A DNA stretch of 64,000 bases, from contig RHLF01000001.1 in the NCBI GenBank assembly GCA_003712125.1, positions 124,001-188,000 of the forward strand. Reading direction: 5' to 3'. A model generated the notes under the pieces. It saw only the letters and a program-made list of their open reading frames with translations, had not been told where the DNA came from and did no database searches. The DNA is from Allomuricauda sp. (GTDB lineage: Bacteria; Bacteroidota; Bacteroidia; Flavobacteriales; Flavobacteriaceae). The translations under genes were made by a program, and so were the position numbers. This document shows positions 23,432 to 31,401 of the stretch, piece after piece (the stretch's first letter is position 1; each line of letters begins with the position of its first letter).

Positions 23432-23797
23432 TTAAAATTCAATCAAACCTTGATAATCAACTAGATAATCCTCATTCAAAAAAACGGGCAATTGCTGATT
23501 GGCAGCATTAGAGAGTCCCACTCCTGCATAATACGTTTTGGCCTCAAATTTTTCAGCATGGTCCTTTACCTTTTGCATCAAATCAGTATCAACTGCTGCT
23601 GGATCATTGGGGAATTCAACGTGTCGGACCACTACAAAATGTAGTGATTTATTCTTCAAGCAAACAAACTGCGGATCCTTTTTGAATTTGCTGTTCACCC
23701 CCATAAATTCATATCCATCAGCTTCCAACTCCCTGCCGACCAAATTCATGGCGAGGTTGTGCAATTCTTGTTCGGTAAGTGCTCTTCGCTCTTTCAT
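23432..23797 (-). CDS. Conserved Nqr-associated protein of unknown function
   Basis: A 121-residue soluble protein lying between nqrF and apbE. It lacks signal peptide, membrane helix, cysteine cluster and flavin motif, so a label such as 'NqrF subunit' carried by some database relatives would be wrong. The sequence has an alpha/beta look: LTEQELHNLAMNLVGRELEADGYEF, then strands SLHFVVVRHVEFP, KTYYAGVGLSNA and LPVFLNEDYLVDY. This recalls small restriction-endonuclease-like or YraN-like folds, but no catalytic motif is certain. Its stop codon is immediately followed by the apbE ATG in the same frame. An assembly or regulatory link to Nqr is an inference from position. Confidence 0.75.
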   Translation of the reverse strand: MKERRALTEQELHNLAMNLVGRELEADGYEFMGVNSKFKKDPQFVCLKNKSLHFVVVRHVEFPNDPAAVDTDLMQKVKDHAEKFEAKTYYAGVGLSNAANQQLPVFLNEDYLVDYQGLIEF

Positions 23798-23800
23798 TTA

Positions 23801-23828
23801 CAAAAAAACCGATACTTGGTATCGGTTT
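23801..23828 (-). terminator. Intrinsic terminator after nqrF
   Basis: A 10-bp stem AAACCGATAC/GTATCGGTTT (23806-23815 with 23819-23828, loop TTG), followed on the minus strand by a run of seven T. It lies between nqrF and the 121-residue gene, whose ATG begins 3 bp after the T-run, so the last two genes would be expressed by read-through or an unseen promoter. Confidence 0.8.
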
Positions 23829-23870
23829 GGTTTTTTGTGATTTTCTACCCTTTCGGCAATGATGTTCAGT

Positions 23871-25178
23871 TTATCCACCAAAATCATCAAATCTGATATG
23901 CTCATCAGGAATACCAAAATCCTCACCCATTTTCTGAACTGCCTTGTTCATCAATGGTGGGCCACAAAAGTATAGTTCAATATCCTCAGGAGCATCGTGA
24001 TGGTTCAGGTAATTATCGATAACACAGTTATGAATGAATCCTACAAAGCCGTCCCCTTCGTCATTAATATCTTTTTTCACTTTCCAATTATCCTCCTCCA
24101 AGGGTTCGGATAAGGCCATATAAAATTTGAAATTTGGAAAGTCTTTTTCCAATTGTCTGAAATGATCAATGTAAAAGAGTTCTCGTTTTGAACGCCCACC
24201 ATACCAATAGGTCACTTTTCTGTTGGTCTTTAATGTCTTGAACAAATGATACAGATGCGAACGCATAGGTGCCATTCCGGCTCCCCCACCAACATAAAGC
24301 ATTTCAGATTCAGATTCATTGATGAAGAACTCACCAAAAGGTCCTGAAATAGTTACGGGGTCTCCTTCTTTTAAGGCAAATATATAGGAAGAGGCCACAC
24401 CCGGATTTACATCCATCCAACCGTTTTTAGACCGGTCCCAAGGTGGCGTGGCAATTCGTACATTCAACATAATTTCACGCCCTTCAGCAGGATATGAGGC
24501 CATAGAGTAGGCTCTTTCAACCGTTTCCGGGTTTTTCATCACCAAAGGCCATAAATTAAACTTATCCCACTCAGCTTTAAATTTATCTGGAGTTTCATGT
24601 TCCTCAGGATGGGCGGTGATGTCAATATCCTCATATTTGATTTCGCAGGGTGGGATTTCGATTTGAATATAGCCCCCAGCCTTGTAGTTCATCTCCTCGG
24701 GGATTTCAACCACAAATTCTTTGATAAATGAGGCCACATTATAGTTACGCACTACCTTGGCATCCCACTTCTTGATACCAAATACTTCTTCAGGAATGGA
24801 AATTTCCATATCCTGCTTCACTTTTACCTGGCATGCCAGACGCGCTCCGTGCTGCAATTCTTTTCTTGAGAAATGTGGCGTTTCGGTGGGCAGTGCTTCT
24901 CCACCACCAGACAGCACATGACATTCACATTGTATGCAAGTACCCCCGCCACCACAAGCCGATGGCAAAAAAACTTTTTGATTACCCAACGTGGATAAAA
25001 GGGTACCTCCCGAGGCTACCTCTATTTTCTTCTCACCATTGATTGTCAAGGTTACAGGACCTGAAGGAGAGAGCTTTTCTTTGGTAAAAAGCAATAAGGC
25101 GACCAATAACAATACCAGAATTAAAAAAGCAACTACTGTTATGAGTATAGTTCCTCCCGTACTAGTGGCTAAAATCAT
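23871..25178 (-). CDS. nqrF: Na+-translocating NADH:quinone reductase subunit F
   Basis: A 435-residue subunit that takes electrons from NADH through FAD to a 2Fe-2S centre. From the N-terminus: one membrane anchor (about residues 6-30), a plant-type ferredoxin domain with the cluster cysteines in CGGGGTCIQC and a later LACQ, and a ferredoxin-reductase module. The reductase contains the FAD-binding RAYSMAS, the GPFGEFF loop and the NADH-binding GGGAGMAPMRSHL with a C-terminal FCGPPLMNKAV. The length is slightly above Vibrio NqrF (about 408). Its ATG overlaps the nqrE stop by 4 bp (ATGA). Confidence 0.97.
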   Translation of the reverse strand: MILATSTGGTILITVVAFLILVLLLVALLLFTKEKLSPSGPVTLTINGEKKIEVASGGTLLSTLGNQKVFLPSACGGGGTCIQCECHVLSGGGEALPTETPHFSRKELQHGARLACQVKVKQDMEISIPEEVFGIKKWDAKVVRNYNVASFIKEFVVEIPEEMNYKAGGYIQIEIPPCEIKYEDIDITAHPEEHETPDKFKAEWDKFNLWPLVMKNPETVERAYSMASYPAEGREIMLNVRIATPPWDRSKNGWMDVNPGVASSYIFALKEGDPVTISGPFGEFFINESESEMLYVGGGAGMAPMRSHLYHLFKTLKTNRKVTYWYGGRSKRELFYIDHFRQLEKDFPNFKFYMALSEPLEEDNWKVKKDINDEGDGFVGFIHNCVIDNYLNHHDAPEDIELYFCGPPLMNKAVQKMGEDFGIPDEHIRFDDFGG

Positions 25179-25918
25179 TTTTCTTCGTTTATGACTTCGT
25201 TATAAGAGATTGCGTCTTCTTCATCTTCAATCTCCTTATTTATTTCTTTTTCTTCAATTGTTTCAACGGTAGCAGGTTGATTTACTTCAGGCGGCTCATT
25301 ATCACCGGTCAACATTCCGCCAAAACTTTGAAAACCGATACCCATTAAACCCGTTATGATAAAGGTGATACCCAAACCCCGTAAGGGTGCTGGCACATTC
25401 GAATACCTTATTTTTTCACGGATGGCTGCAATGGCCAAAATGGCGAGAAACCAACCAATACCAGAGCTGATACCATAATTAAGAGCAAGGCCTAATGACG
25501 GTATTTCGCGTGCCTGCATAAATAGGGATCCACCCAAAATAGCGCAGTTTACCGCAATCAAGGGCAAAAAGATGCCCAATGAATTGTAAAGGGCAGGTGA
25601 AAACTTTTCTACCACTATTTCTACCAACTGCACCATTGTTGCTATGGTGGCAATGAACAGGATAAAGGATAAAAATCCTAGGTTATAATCAGCGTATTCA
25701 GGACCTAACCAAGCTAAAGCTCCATCACGAAGCAAGTACTGGTCCAGTAACCAGTTTAATGGTACAGTCACCCCGAGTACAAATATAACGGCGGCACCTA
25801 AGCCGACTGCCGTACTTACCTTTTTTGACACTGCCAAGTAAGAACACATCCCCAAGAACACGGCGAATACCATGTTGTCGATAAAGATGGATTTAAAAAA
25901 TAATTCTACATGCTCCAT
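25175..25918 (-). CDS. nqrE: Na+-translocating NADH:quinone reductase subunit E
   Basis: A 247-residue integral-membrane subunit with six predicted helices that, with NqrD, holds the intramembrane iron site and takes part in Na+ movement. Conserved marks are the start MEHVELFFKSIFIDNMVF, the cysteine in FLGMCSYLAVSKK and the second in VNCAILGGSLFM. Compared with the usual length of about 200 residues, it carries an acidic, glutamate-rich C-terminal tail of about 40 residues (from PPEVNQPATVETIEEKE on) with no Vibrio counterpart. It lies 12 bp downstream of nqrD and overlaps nqrF by 4 bp. Confidence 0.96.
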   Translation of the reverse strand: MEHVELFFKSIFIDNMVFAVFLGMCSYLAVSKKVSTAVGLGAAVIFVLGVTVPLNWLLDQYLLRDGALAWLGPEYADYNLGFLSFILFIATIATMVQLVEIVVEKFSPALYNSLGIFLPLIAVNCAILGGSLFMQAREIPSLGLALNYGISSGIGWFLAILAIAAIREKIRYSNVPAPLRGLGITFIITGLMGIGFQSFGGMLTGDNEPPEVNQPATVETIEEKEINKEIEDEEDAISYNEVINEEK

Positions 25919-25930
25919 TTCAAGTCTTTT

Positions 25931-26578
25931 TTATGCCTCTTCGATTAATGCTCTATTTCGTGAACGCTGTACCCAAATGATGATTCCGACCACAATCAAG
26001 GCGGCTGGGGGAATAATCATGAACCCATTGTTTTCATAGCCAATGGAATATAGTCCTGTTTTGGTGATTGGGTCACCAAGAACCGGAATACCGAATAAGG
26101 TACCGGAACCCAAAAGCTCTCTAAAGAAGCCCACGATAATCAAAATAACACCGTACCCCAAGGCATTACCTATACCATCCAAGAACGAACGCCAGATACC
26201 ATTTCCTAGTGCGAAGGCCTCAAAACGTCCCATAATGATACAGTTGGTGATGATCAGCCCCACAAACACCGATAAGGTTTTGCTCAATTCATATGCAAAA
26301 GCCTTTAATACCTGGTCTACTACAATTACCAAAGTGGCCACCACAATCAGCTGCACAATAATTCGAATTTTGGAGGGGATTACATTTCGCATTAGGGAAA
26401 TGACCACATTGCCCACACCCATCACAAACAGTACTGATATCGCCATAACAACCGAGGCTTTTAACTCAGCGGTAATGGCCAAGGCCGAGCAGATACCCAA
26501 AACCTGAATGGTAATTGGATTATTATCCGCTAACGGATCAAGAATAAGATTTGCATCTTTTTTAGAAAGTAGTGCCAT
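25931..26578 (-). CDS. nqrD: Na+-translocating NADH:quinone reductase subunit D
   Basis: A 215-residue membrane subunit, homologous to NqrE, with about six helices. Recognisable segments are NNPITIQVLGICSALAITAEL (the cysteine is an iron ligand), MRNVIPSKIRIIVQLIVVA and VGLIITNCIIMGRFEAFALGN with the second conserved cysteine. The C-terminus is basic (RSRNRALIEEA). The length is normal. It is the fourth gene of the operon, 4 bp after nqrC. Confidence 0.96.
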   Translation of the reverse strand: MALLSKKDANLILDPLADNNPITIQVLGICSALAITAELKASVVMAISVLFVMGVGNVVISLMRNVIPSKIRIIVQLIVVATLVIVVDQVLKAFAYELSKTLSVFVGLIITNCIIMGRFEAFALGNGIWRSFLDGIGNALGYGVILIIVGFFRELLGSGTLFGIPVLGDPITKTGLYSIGYENNGFMIIPPAALIVVGIIIWVQRSRNRALIEEA

Positions 26579-26582
26579 TCAT

Positions 26583-27332
26583 TTAATTTCTAATGGTTTC
26601 CAAATAAGGTTTATAGACTTTCAAAGTCTCTTTGATCATAGCCGATACACCATTACCTGTAATGGTGGCTCCCGCCAATGCATCTACTTCGTTGTCATCT
26701 TTGTCATTGTTCAAGGGATCATTATTACCCTTGGCTACGGCAATCCCTGCATAGCTTCCATTCTCCAAAAGGGATTCTCCACTAAAATCATCCATGAAGA
26801 AGCGCATTTTGATATTGGCTCCCAATCCAGGGGTTTCTGCCTTGTGGTCAAAGTAGACACCTTGAACCACCATGTTCTCATCGATAGAAATAAAGCCCCA
26901 TATTACGTCCCACAGGCCTTTGCCATGCATAGGAAGGACATAAGATTTTTTGCCATCTCTTTCACCAATAAAAACAGGTAATCTTGCATCACCACCCTCT
27001 TTCAGCATACTCAATTGCTTTTTCATATCAATGAGGTAGGCTTCATCGTCCTCCGAAGTCTCGCCATTGGCATTTACGACCAATTGTTTGGTGATGTATT
27101 TTGAAAACTCATTTTCAACAATATCGGTGGGTATAAAACTCACATCGCCATCACCCTCATTTTGGTTGACACCCATGGCATAGAGAATGTTTTGCTGTTT
27201 TTCGAAACGTTCATTTTCATCGATTCTTGGTCGTAATCCTGATGCCAAAAATGCAAGGACAGACCCAACGACAATAACCATGATTATCGCAAAAATGACC
27301 GTGTATGAATTCTTATCTGTACTGACTGCCAT
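26583..27332 (-). CDS. nqrC: Na+-translocating NADH:quinone reductase subunit C
   Basis: A 249-residue subunit with one N-terminal membrane helix (about residues 10-32) and a periplasmic flavin domain. The FMN attachment site is the threonine of AGATITGNGV near the C-terminus. The usual consensus has Ser/Asp before GAT, while here the residue is Ala. HGKGLWDVIWGFISID and the AETPGLGANI loop are typical of the FMN-binding domain shared with RnfG. ApbE, encoded downstream, would attach the FMN. The next gene starts 4 bp on. Confidence 0.96.
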   Translation of the reverse strand: MAVSTDKNSYTVIFAIIMVIVVGSVLAFLASGLRPRIDENERFEKQQNILYAMGVNQNEGDGDVSFIPTDIVENEFSKYITKQLVVNANGETSEDDEAYLIDMKKQLSMLKEGGDARLPVFIGERDGKKSYVLPMHGKGLWDVIWGFISIDENMVVQGVYFDHKAETPGLGANIKMRFFMDDFSGESLLENGSYAGIAVAKGNNDPLNNDKDDNEVDALAGATITGNGVSAMIKETLKVYKPYLETIRN

Positions 27333-27333
27333 C

Positions 27334-28623
27334 TTAAACTGTTTCTACTTTTAGTGCTTCACTTTCTTCGGTCAGTTTTGGATGAATCGTAGCATTCTGA
27401 GCTCTTTTCATCCTTCTTCTGACGTTACCCCGCACCACATAGTGATCGATGGTCGGAGCAAATACGTTCATCAATAATATGGCCAGGAATACCCCCTCAG
27501 GATAACCTGGGTTGAATACTCGGATCATTACCGATATAAATCCTATCAGAAAACCGTAAATCCATTTTCCGCGATTGGTCTGTGACCCTGTAACGGGGTC
27601 CGTTGCCATATAAACAATACCAAATGCAAGACCTCCCACCAGCAAATGTTGCCAAAATTCGAAACTCATTAGGCCATAAAACTTGCTGTATTCGGGAATC
27701 CATTCCCATGCTACGGCACCATTAAAAATCAAGCCCATTACGAGAGAACCTATAACGGCACTTACCATAATTCTCCAGCTGGCAATTTTTGTAAAAATTA
27801 AAAAGAGACCGCCCAGTAAAATCAGAAAAGTCGAAGTCTCTCCAATAGATCCGGGGATAAAGCCAAAGAACATATCGGCCAAATCATATTTAGCCGCGAT
27901 ACCCTCGGTATTACCTGCTGCCAAATACCCCAATACCGTTTCGCCGGATATGGCATCAACATTTGCACCCGCTGCAATTTCATTTGAGCGTTCAACCGCT
28001 CCATGAACCCAAACTTTGTCACCGCTCATCCAGGTAGGGTAGGCAAAGAACAGAAATGCCCGAATTGTCAGGGCTGGGTTTAAGATATTCATTCCCGTAC
28101 CCCCAAAAACCTCTTTTCCGATCACAACGCCAAAGGCTACGGCAATAACCAGCATCCAAAGCGGCGTATCTACAGGTATAATGAGTGGCACCAACATTCC
28201 TGTGACCAGGTAACCTTCTTCTACCTCATGCCCCTTGATTACTGCAAAAAGGAATTCGATAGCCAAACCTACTCCATAGGATATGATAACCAAAGGAAGT
28301 ACCGTTACCGCGCCCAACCAAAAATTATCCCAGGTCAAAAAGTGCTCAAAAACACTAAAGTTTTCTGGAAAACCATTAATGGCCGAGTAGTGCTGATAAC
28401 CAGTATTGAACATACCGAACAGCAAACAGGGCACTAAGGCCATAATCACAGTATTCATGGTACGTTTCAAGTCATCAACAGCCTTAACATGTGTACCCCG
28501 CCCATGCGTAGTATCATTCGGGGTATATAAAAATGTATGGAGTGCATTAAAGGCCGGAGCCATTTTTTTGCCTCGATACTTTTCTCTTAAAATGTGCAGT
28601 CTTCTTTTTAACTGTAATGCCAT
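27334..28623 (-). CDS. nqrB: Na+-translocating NADH:quinone reductase subunit B
   Basis: A 429-residue membrane subunit of the RnfD/NqrB family with about ten helices; it carries covalent FMN and riboflavin and forms the Na+ path with NqrD and NqrE. Visible marks are the N-terminal HTFLYTPNDTTHGRGTHVKAVDDLKRTMN, the GKEVFGGTGMNILNPALTIRAFLFFAYP block and the FATDPVTG-like YMATDPVTGSQTNRGKWIYG. The expected flavinylation site reads ISGETVLG (position about 227-234), where most homologues have SGAT. The gene lies 2 bp upstream of nqrC and 2 bp after nqrA. Confidence 0.96.
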   Translation of the reverse strand: MALQLKRRLHILREKYRGKKMAPAFNALHTFLYTPNDTTHGRGTHVKAVDDLKRTMNTVIMALVPCLLFGMFNTGYQHYSAINGFPENFSVFEHFLTWDNFWLGAVTVLPLVIISYGVGLAIEFLFAVIKGHEVEEGYLVTGMLVPLIIPVDTPLWMLVIAVAFGVVIGKEVFGGTGMNILNPALTIRAFLFFAYPTWMSGDKVWVHGAVERSNEIAAGANVDAISGETVLGYLAAGNTEGIAAKYDLADMFFGFIPGSIGETSTFLILLGGLFLIFTKIASWRIMVSAVIGSLVMGLIFNGAVAWEWIPEYSKFYGLMSFEFWQHLLVGGLAFGIVYMATDPVTGSQTNRGKWIYGFLIGFISVMIRVFNPGYPEGVFLAILLMNVFAPTIDHYVVRGNVRRRMKRAQNATIHPKLTEESEALKVETV

Positions 28624-28625
28624 TT

Positions 28626-29978
28626 TTATCCTATTTCTTGGTGTAACAAATCAAGTCCTTCTCGGATTATTTGCTGGTGGGGTTGTTTTGAGATACAGAT
28701 GAACTCTGTCAACGAAAAATCTTCAGGTGCCACTTCGTACAGCCCTAATTGCTCCATCTCATCCAAATCTTTGACCATGCAAGCCTTTAGTAGCTGTAAA
28801 GGGTATATATCCAATGGAAACACCTTTTCATATTGCCCGGTAACCACAAAAGCCCGATGCTCACCATTGGTATTGGTATCTAGATCATATTTTTTATTGG
28901 GTTGCATCCACGAAAATGTAAGGGAGCGTGTCGGTGAAATTTTATTGAACACAGGCTTGTTCCACCCAAAAAACTCATAATCATCTCCTTCGGGAATCGC
29001 GGTCACTGTATTGTTATAAAACCCTAGGTAACCATCAGGTTTAACCTTGGAACCGGTCAGCACATCGCCATTGATCAATCGGAATTTTTTCAAATTGACC
29101 CCACTGGCATATAAAAAGGTTGATATTTCGGCACCGATCTTGGTCGTATAATATTTGGGTTCTTTTACTACAGATCCTGCCAACGCAATGGTACGTTCGG
29201 CATTGAACTTACCGGTCAGAAGTAACTCACCGATAATTACAAGATCCTGTGGTGAAAGGGTCCAAACCACCTCTCCTTTGTTTACGGGATCAATTTTATT
29301 GATTTGGGTACCCACTAATCCGGCAGGATGTGGGCCAGATACCTTGTGCATGGTGACCCCTTGAATGTTCGTAAAGGGCGAGGTCGATGTATTGCCTACA
29401 CAAACATGAAATTGCCCTGGTGTAAGTTTCGATAGGGCAGTAACAGCTGCTTGTACTTCATCTTCCTTACCACGCAACACATAATCAACATCAGCCGCCA
29501 AGGGTGCAGTGGTATGACCAGAAACAAAAATTGCCTTGGGCACTGCATTTGGATCAGCGATGATATCATAGGGTCGTTGTTTTATGAAGGGCCAACAACC
29601 CGACTTTAAGAGCAACTCACGAATTTGATTTTCATCGGCCTTTGCCAAATCAATCTTTTTGTGTGCGCTGTATTGTTGTTCTTTGTCAGCCAAAATTTTA
29701 AGGGTCAAGATTCGTCGTCTTGCACCGCGAACAATTTCAACAAGCTCACCACTAACCGGTGATACAAATAACATTTGCTCATTGTTCTTATTGTAAAATA
29801 ATGGCTCTCCAGCTTTTACCTCGCTGCCTTCCTTAAGCATCATTTTAGGAACAATGCCGTGAAAATCATCAAGATTTAACGCGTAAACGTTGCTTAAAAC
29901 TGCTTTGGAAGTTGTCTGTTCTGCTGCACCGACCAGGTTGATGTTTAACCCTTTCTTAATGCGAATGTCTTTAGACAT
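28626..29978 (-). CDS. nqrA: Na+-translocating NADH:quinone reductase subunit A
   Basis: A 450-residue cytosolic subunit that docks on NqrB and is implicated in quinone access. The N-terminus IRIKKGLNINLVGAAEQ and the middle GPHPAGLVGTQINKIDPV are diagnostic. The barrel-sandwich (biotinyl-like) segment KMMLKEGSEVKAGEPLFYNK also matches. The ATG at 29978 was chosen because the family begins at MSKDIRIKKG; the longer frame to 30023 adds an unconserved extension. It is the first gene of nqrABCDEF, and a promoter-like box lies 33 nt upstream. Confidence 0.96.
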   Translation of the reverse strand: MSKDIRIKKGLNINLVGAAEQTTSKAVLSNVYALNLDDFHGIVPKMMLKEGSEVKAGEPLFYNKNNEQMLFVSPVSGELVEIVRGARRRILTLKILADKEQQYSAHKKIDLAKADENQIRELLLKSGCWPFIKQRPYDIIADPNAVPKAIFVSGHTTAPLAADVDYVLRGKEDEVQAAVTALSKLTPGQFHVCVGNTSTSPFTNIQGVTMHKVSGPHPAGLVGTQINKIDPVNKGEVVWTLSPQDLVIIGELLLTGKFNAERTIALAGSVVKEPKYYTTKIGAEISTFLYASGVNLKKFRLINGDVLTGSKVKPDGYLGFYNNTVTAIPEGDDYEFFGWNKPVFNKISPTRSLTFSWMQPNKKYDLDTNTNGEHRAFVVTGQYEKVFPLDIYPLQLLKACMVKDLDEMEQLGLYEVAPEDFSLTEFICISKQPHQQIIREGLDLLHQEIG

Positions 29979-30011
29979 ATTTTTGTAGACCTTTTTGTTA
30001 AAAAACGCATG

Positions 30012-30019
30012 CAAATTTA
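30012..30019 (-). promoter_or_regulatory. -7 promoter box TAAATTTG of the nqr operon
   Basis: On the minus strand an exact TAnnTTTG match, about 33 nt before the nqrA start. No convincing -33 TTG was found at 17-23 bp. Confidence 0.5.
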
Positions 30020-30081
30020 GCACTTAAAGCATTGTTTTCATAATTATCAGCTATAAAATATGGGCTTACGTCGAGTGAAAT

Positions 30082-30110
30082 TTGCTCGGCACACTTTTTG
30101 TTTACCTTTG
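30082..30110 (+). promoter_or_regulatory. Promoter (TTG-N18-TACCTTTG) of the plug protein gene
   Basis: TTG at 30082-30084 and the exact -7 box TACCTTTG at 30103-30110, separated by 18 bp, end 19 nt before the ATG at 30130. It is one of the best promoter matches in the window. Confidence 0.65.
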
Positions 30111-30129
30111 ACCCCTAAATAAGCCTAAA

Positions 30130-31374
30130 ATGCGTTTTTTGGTTAAACAAATTTTATTGTGTTTATGGGTGATACCCCTATTTGGTCAAATACAGTATGA
30201 GGTCAACCCACCGGCCAATATCAAAACCATTAATTTCAGGGGGCCCACTGAAGATCAATTTCCCGTTATAAAACTTGGTGAAACGATTACCTTGGAGTTT
30301 GACGACCTCACGGCAAGCGAGCAGGATTATTACTATAAGTTGGTGCATTGCGATTATGACTGGACACCTTCTCAGTTGCTCAAGTCACAGTATTTAGATG
30401 GGGTCGACAATCAACGCATCATAAATTACGAGAACAGCTATACCACACTTCAGCCGTATTCGAATTATCAAATGACCATACCCAATAACGAGGTTCGGTT
30501 GAAAGTTAGTGGCAATTACCTCATCGAGATCTACAATATGTACAACGAACTCCAGTTTTCAAGGCGTTTTGTGGTGTATCAAGATATCGTTAAAGTTGGT
30601 GCGACAGTAAAACGCCCACGCGACTTCAATTTTTTGAATGAAAAGCAATCGGTGCAGTTTACTATTAATACGGGAGGTTTTCCTATTGTTAATCCCAAAA
30701 GTGAAATCAAGGTTGCCATTTTGCAAAATTATTTTTGGCCCACCGCCATCTACAACATCAAACCCCAATTTACTTTGGGCAATGAGTTGGTTTACAAATA
30801 CGATCGAGAAACCAGTTTTTTTGGTGGGAATGAATATTTGAATTTTGACACCAAAGATTTAAGGTCACCCACCTTCGCAATTTCAAAAATCGAGTTCAAA
30901 GAGCTCTATCATCATTATCTGTACACCAATGACTATCGCTACGATCAACCCTATACCTATTTTCCTGATGTAAATGGAGATTTTGTCGTTCGCACCCTTC
31001 AAGGTGAGGATGTATCTCGGGAAGCGGAATACACCAAGGTTCATTTCAGCCTTCCATATACGACCGATATCGGACTTAATGAAGTATATGTGGTAGGCAG
31101 GTTCAATAACTACGACCTAAGCGATGAAAACAAAATGGTCTTTAACGAAGAGACTGGAGATTTTGAATTGGAATACCCCATAAAACAAGGATTCTATAAC
31201 TATAAATACGTTGTTGTGGGCGAAAGTGATCTCATGGACATGAACCTTGTCTCTGGCAACTTTCACTTTACGGAAAACAACTACCTAATTTTAGTGTACT
31301 ATAGAAACTTTGGAGATTTGTACGACAGTATCATAGGTATCGGCACCACCAATTCCCGTACTATTAGCAATTGA
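30130..31374 (+). CDS. Type IX secretion system plug protein (DUF5103)
   Basis: A 414-residue exported protein with a signal peptide (LLCLWVIPLFGQ). It is mostly beta-strand with many aromatic residues: an N-terminal GPTEDQFPVIKLGETITLEFDDL domain, a middle part with FVVYQDIVKVGATVKRPRDF, and a C-terminal immunoglobulin-like part (EVYVVGRFNNYDLSDENKM). This layout is that of the DUF5103 family. A member of that family was seen plugging the periplasmic side of the SprA translocon of the T9SS in Flavobacterium. The role as plug is therefore inferred from family knowledge. Possible cargo (CHU_C protein) and PorT-like protein are encoded elsewhere in the window. Confidence 0.9.
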   Translation: MRFLVKQILLCLWVIPLFGQIQYEVNPPANIKTINFRGPTEDQFPVIKLGETITLEFDDLTASEQDYYYKLVHCDYDWTPSQLLKSQYLDGVDNQRIINYENSYTTLQPYSNYQMTIPNNEVRLKVSGNYLIEIYNMYNELQFSRRFVVYQDIVKVGATVKRPRDFNFLNEKQSVQFTINTGGFPIVNPKSEIKVAILQNYFWPTAIYNIKPQFTLGNELVYKYDRETSFFGGNEYLNFDTKDLRSPTFAISKIEFKELYHHYLYTNDYRYDQPYTYFPDVNGDFVVRTLQGEDVSREAEYTKVHFSLPYTTDIGLNEVYVVGRFNNYDLSDENKMVFNEETGDFELEYPIKQGFYNYKYVVVGESDLMDMNLVSGNFHFTENNYLILVYYRNFGDLYDSIIGIGTTNSRTISN

Positions 31375-31376
31375 TT

Positions 31377-31384
31377 TATCTTTA
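31377..31384 (+). promoter_or_regulatory. Putative -7 box TATCTTTA of the DUF3667 gene
   Basis: One mismatch from TAnnTTTG, 17 nt before the ATG at 31402, in the 27-bp gap after the plug gene. Confidence 0.35.
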
Positions 31385-31401
31385 GTCCATCAACCGCAAA
31401 A

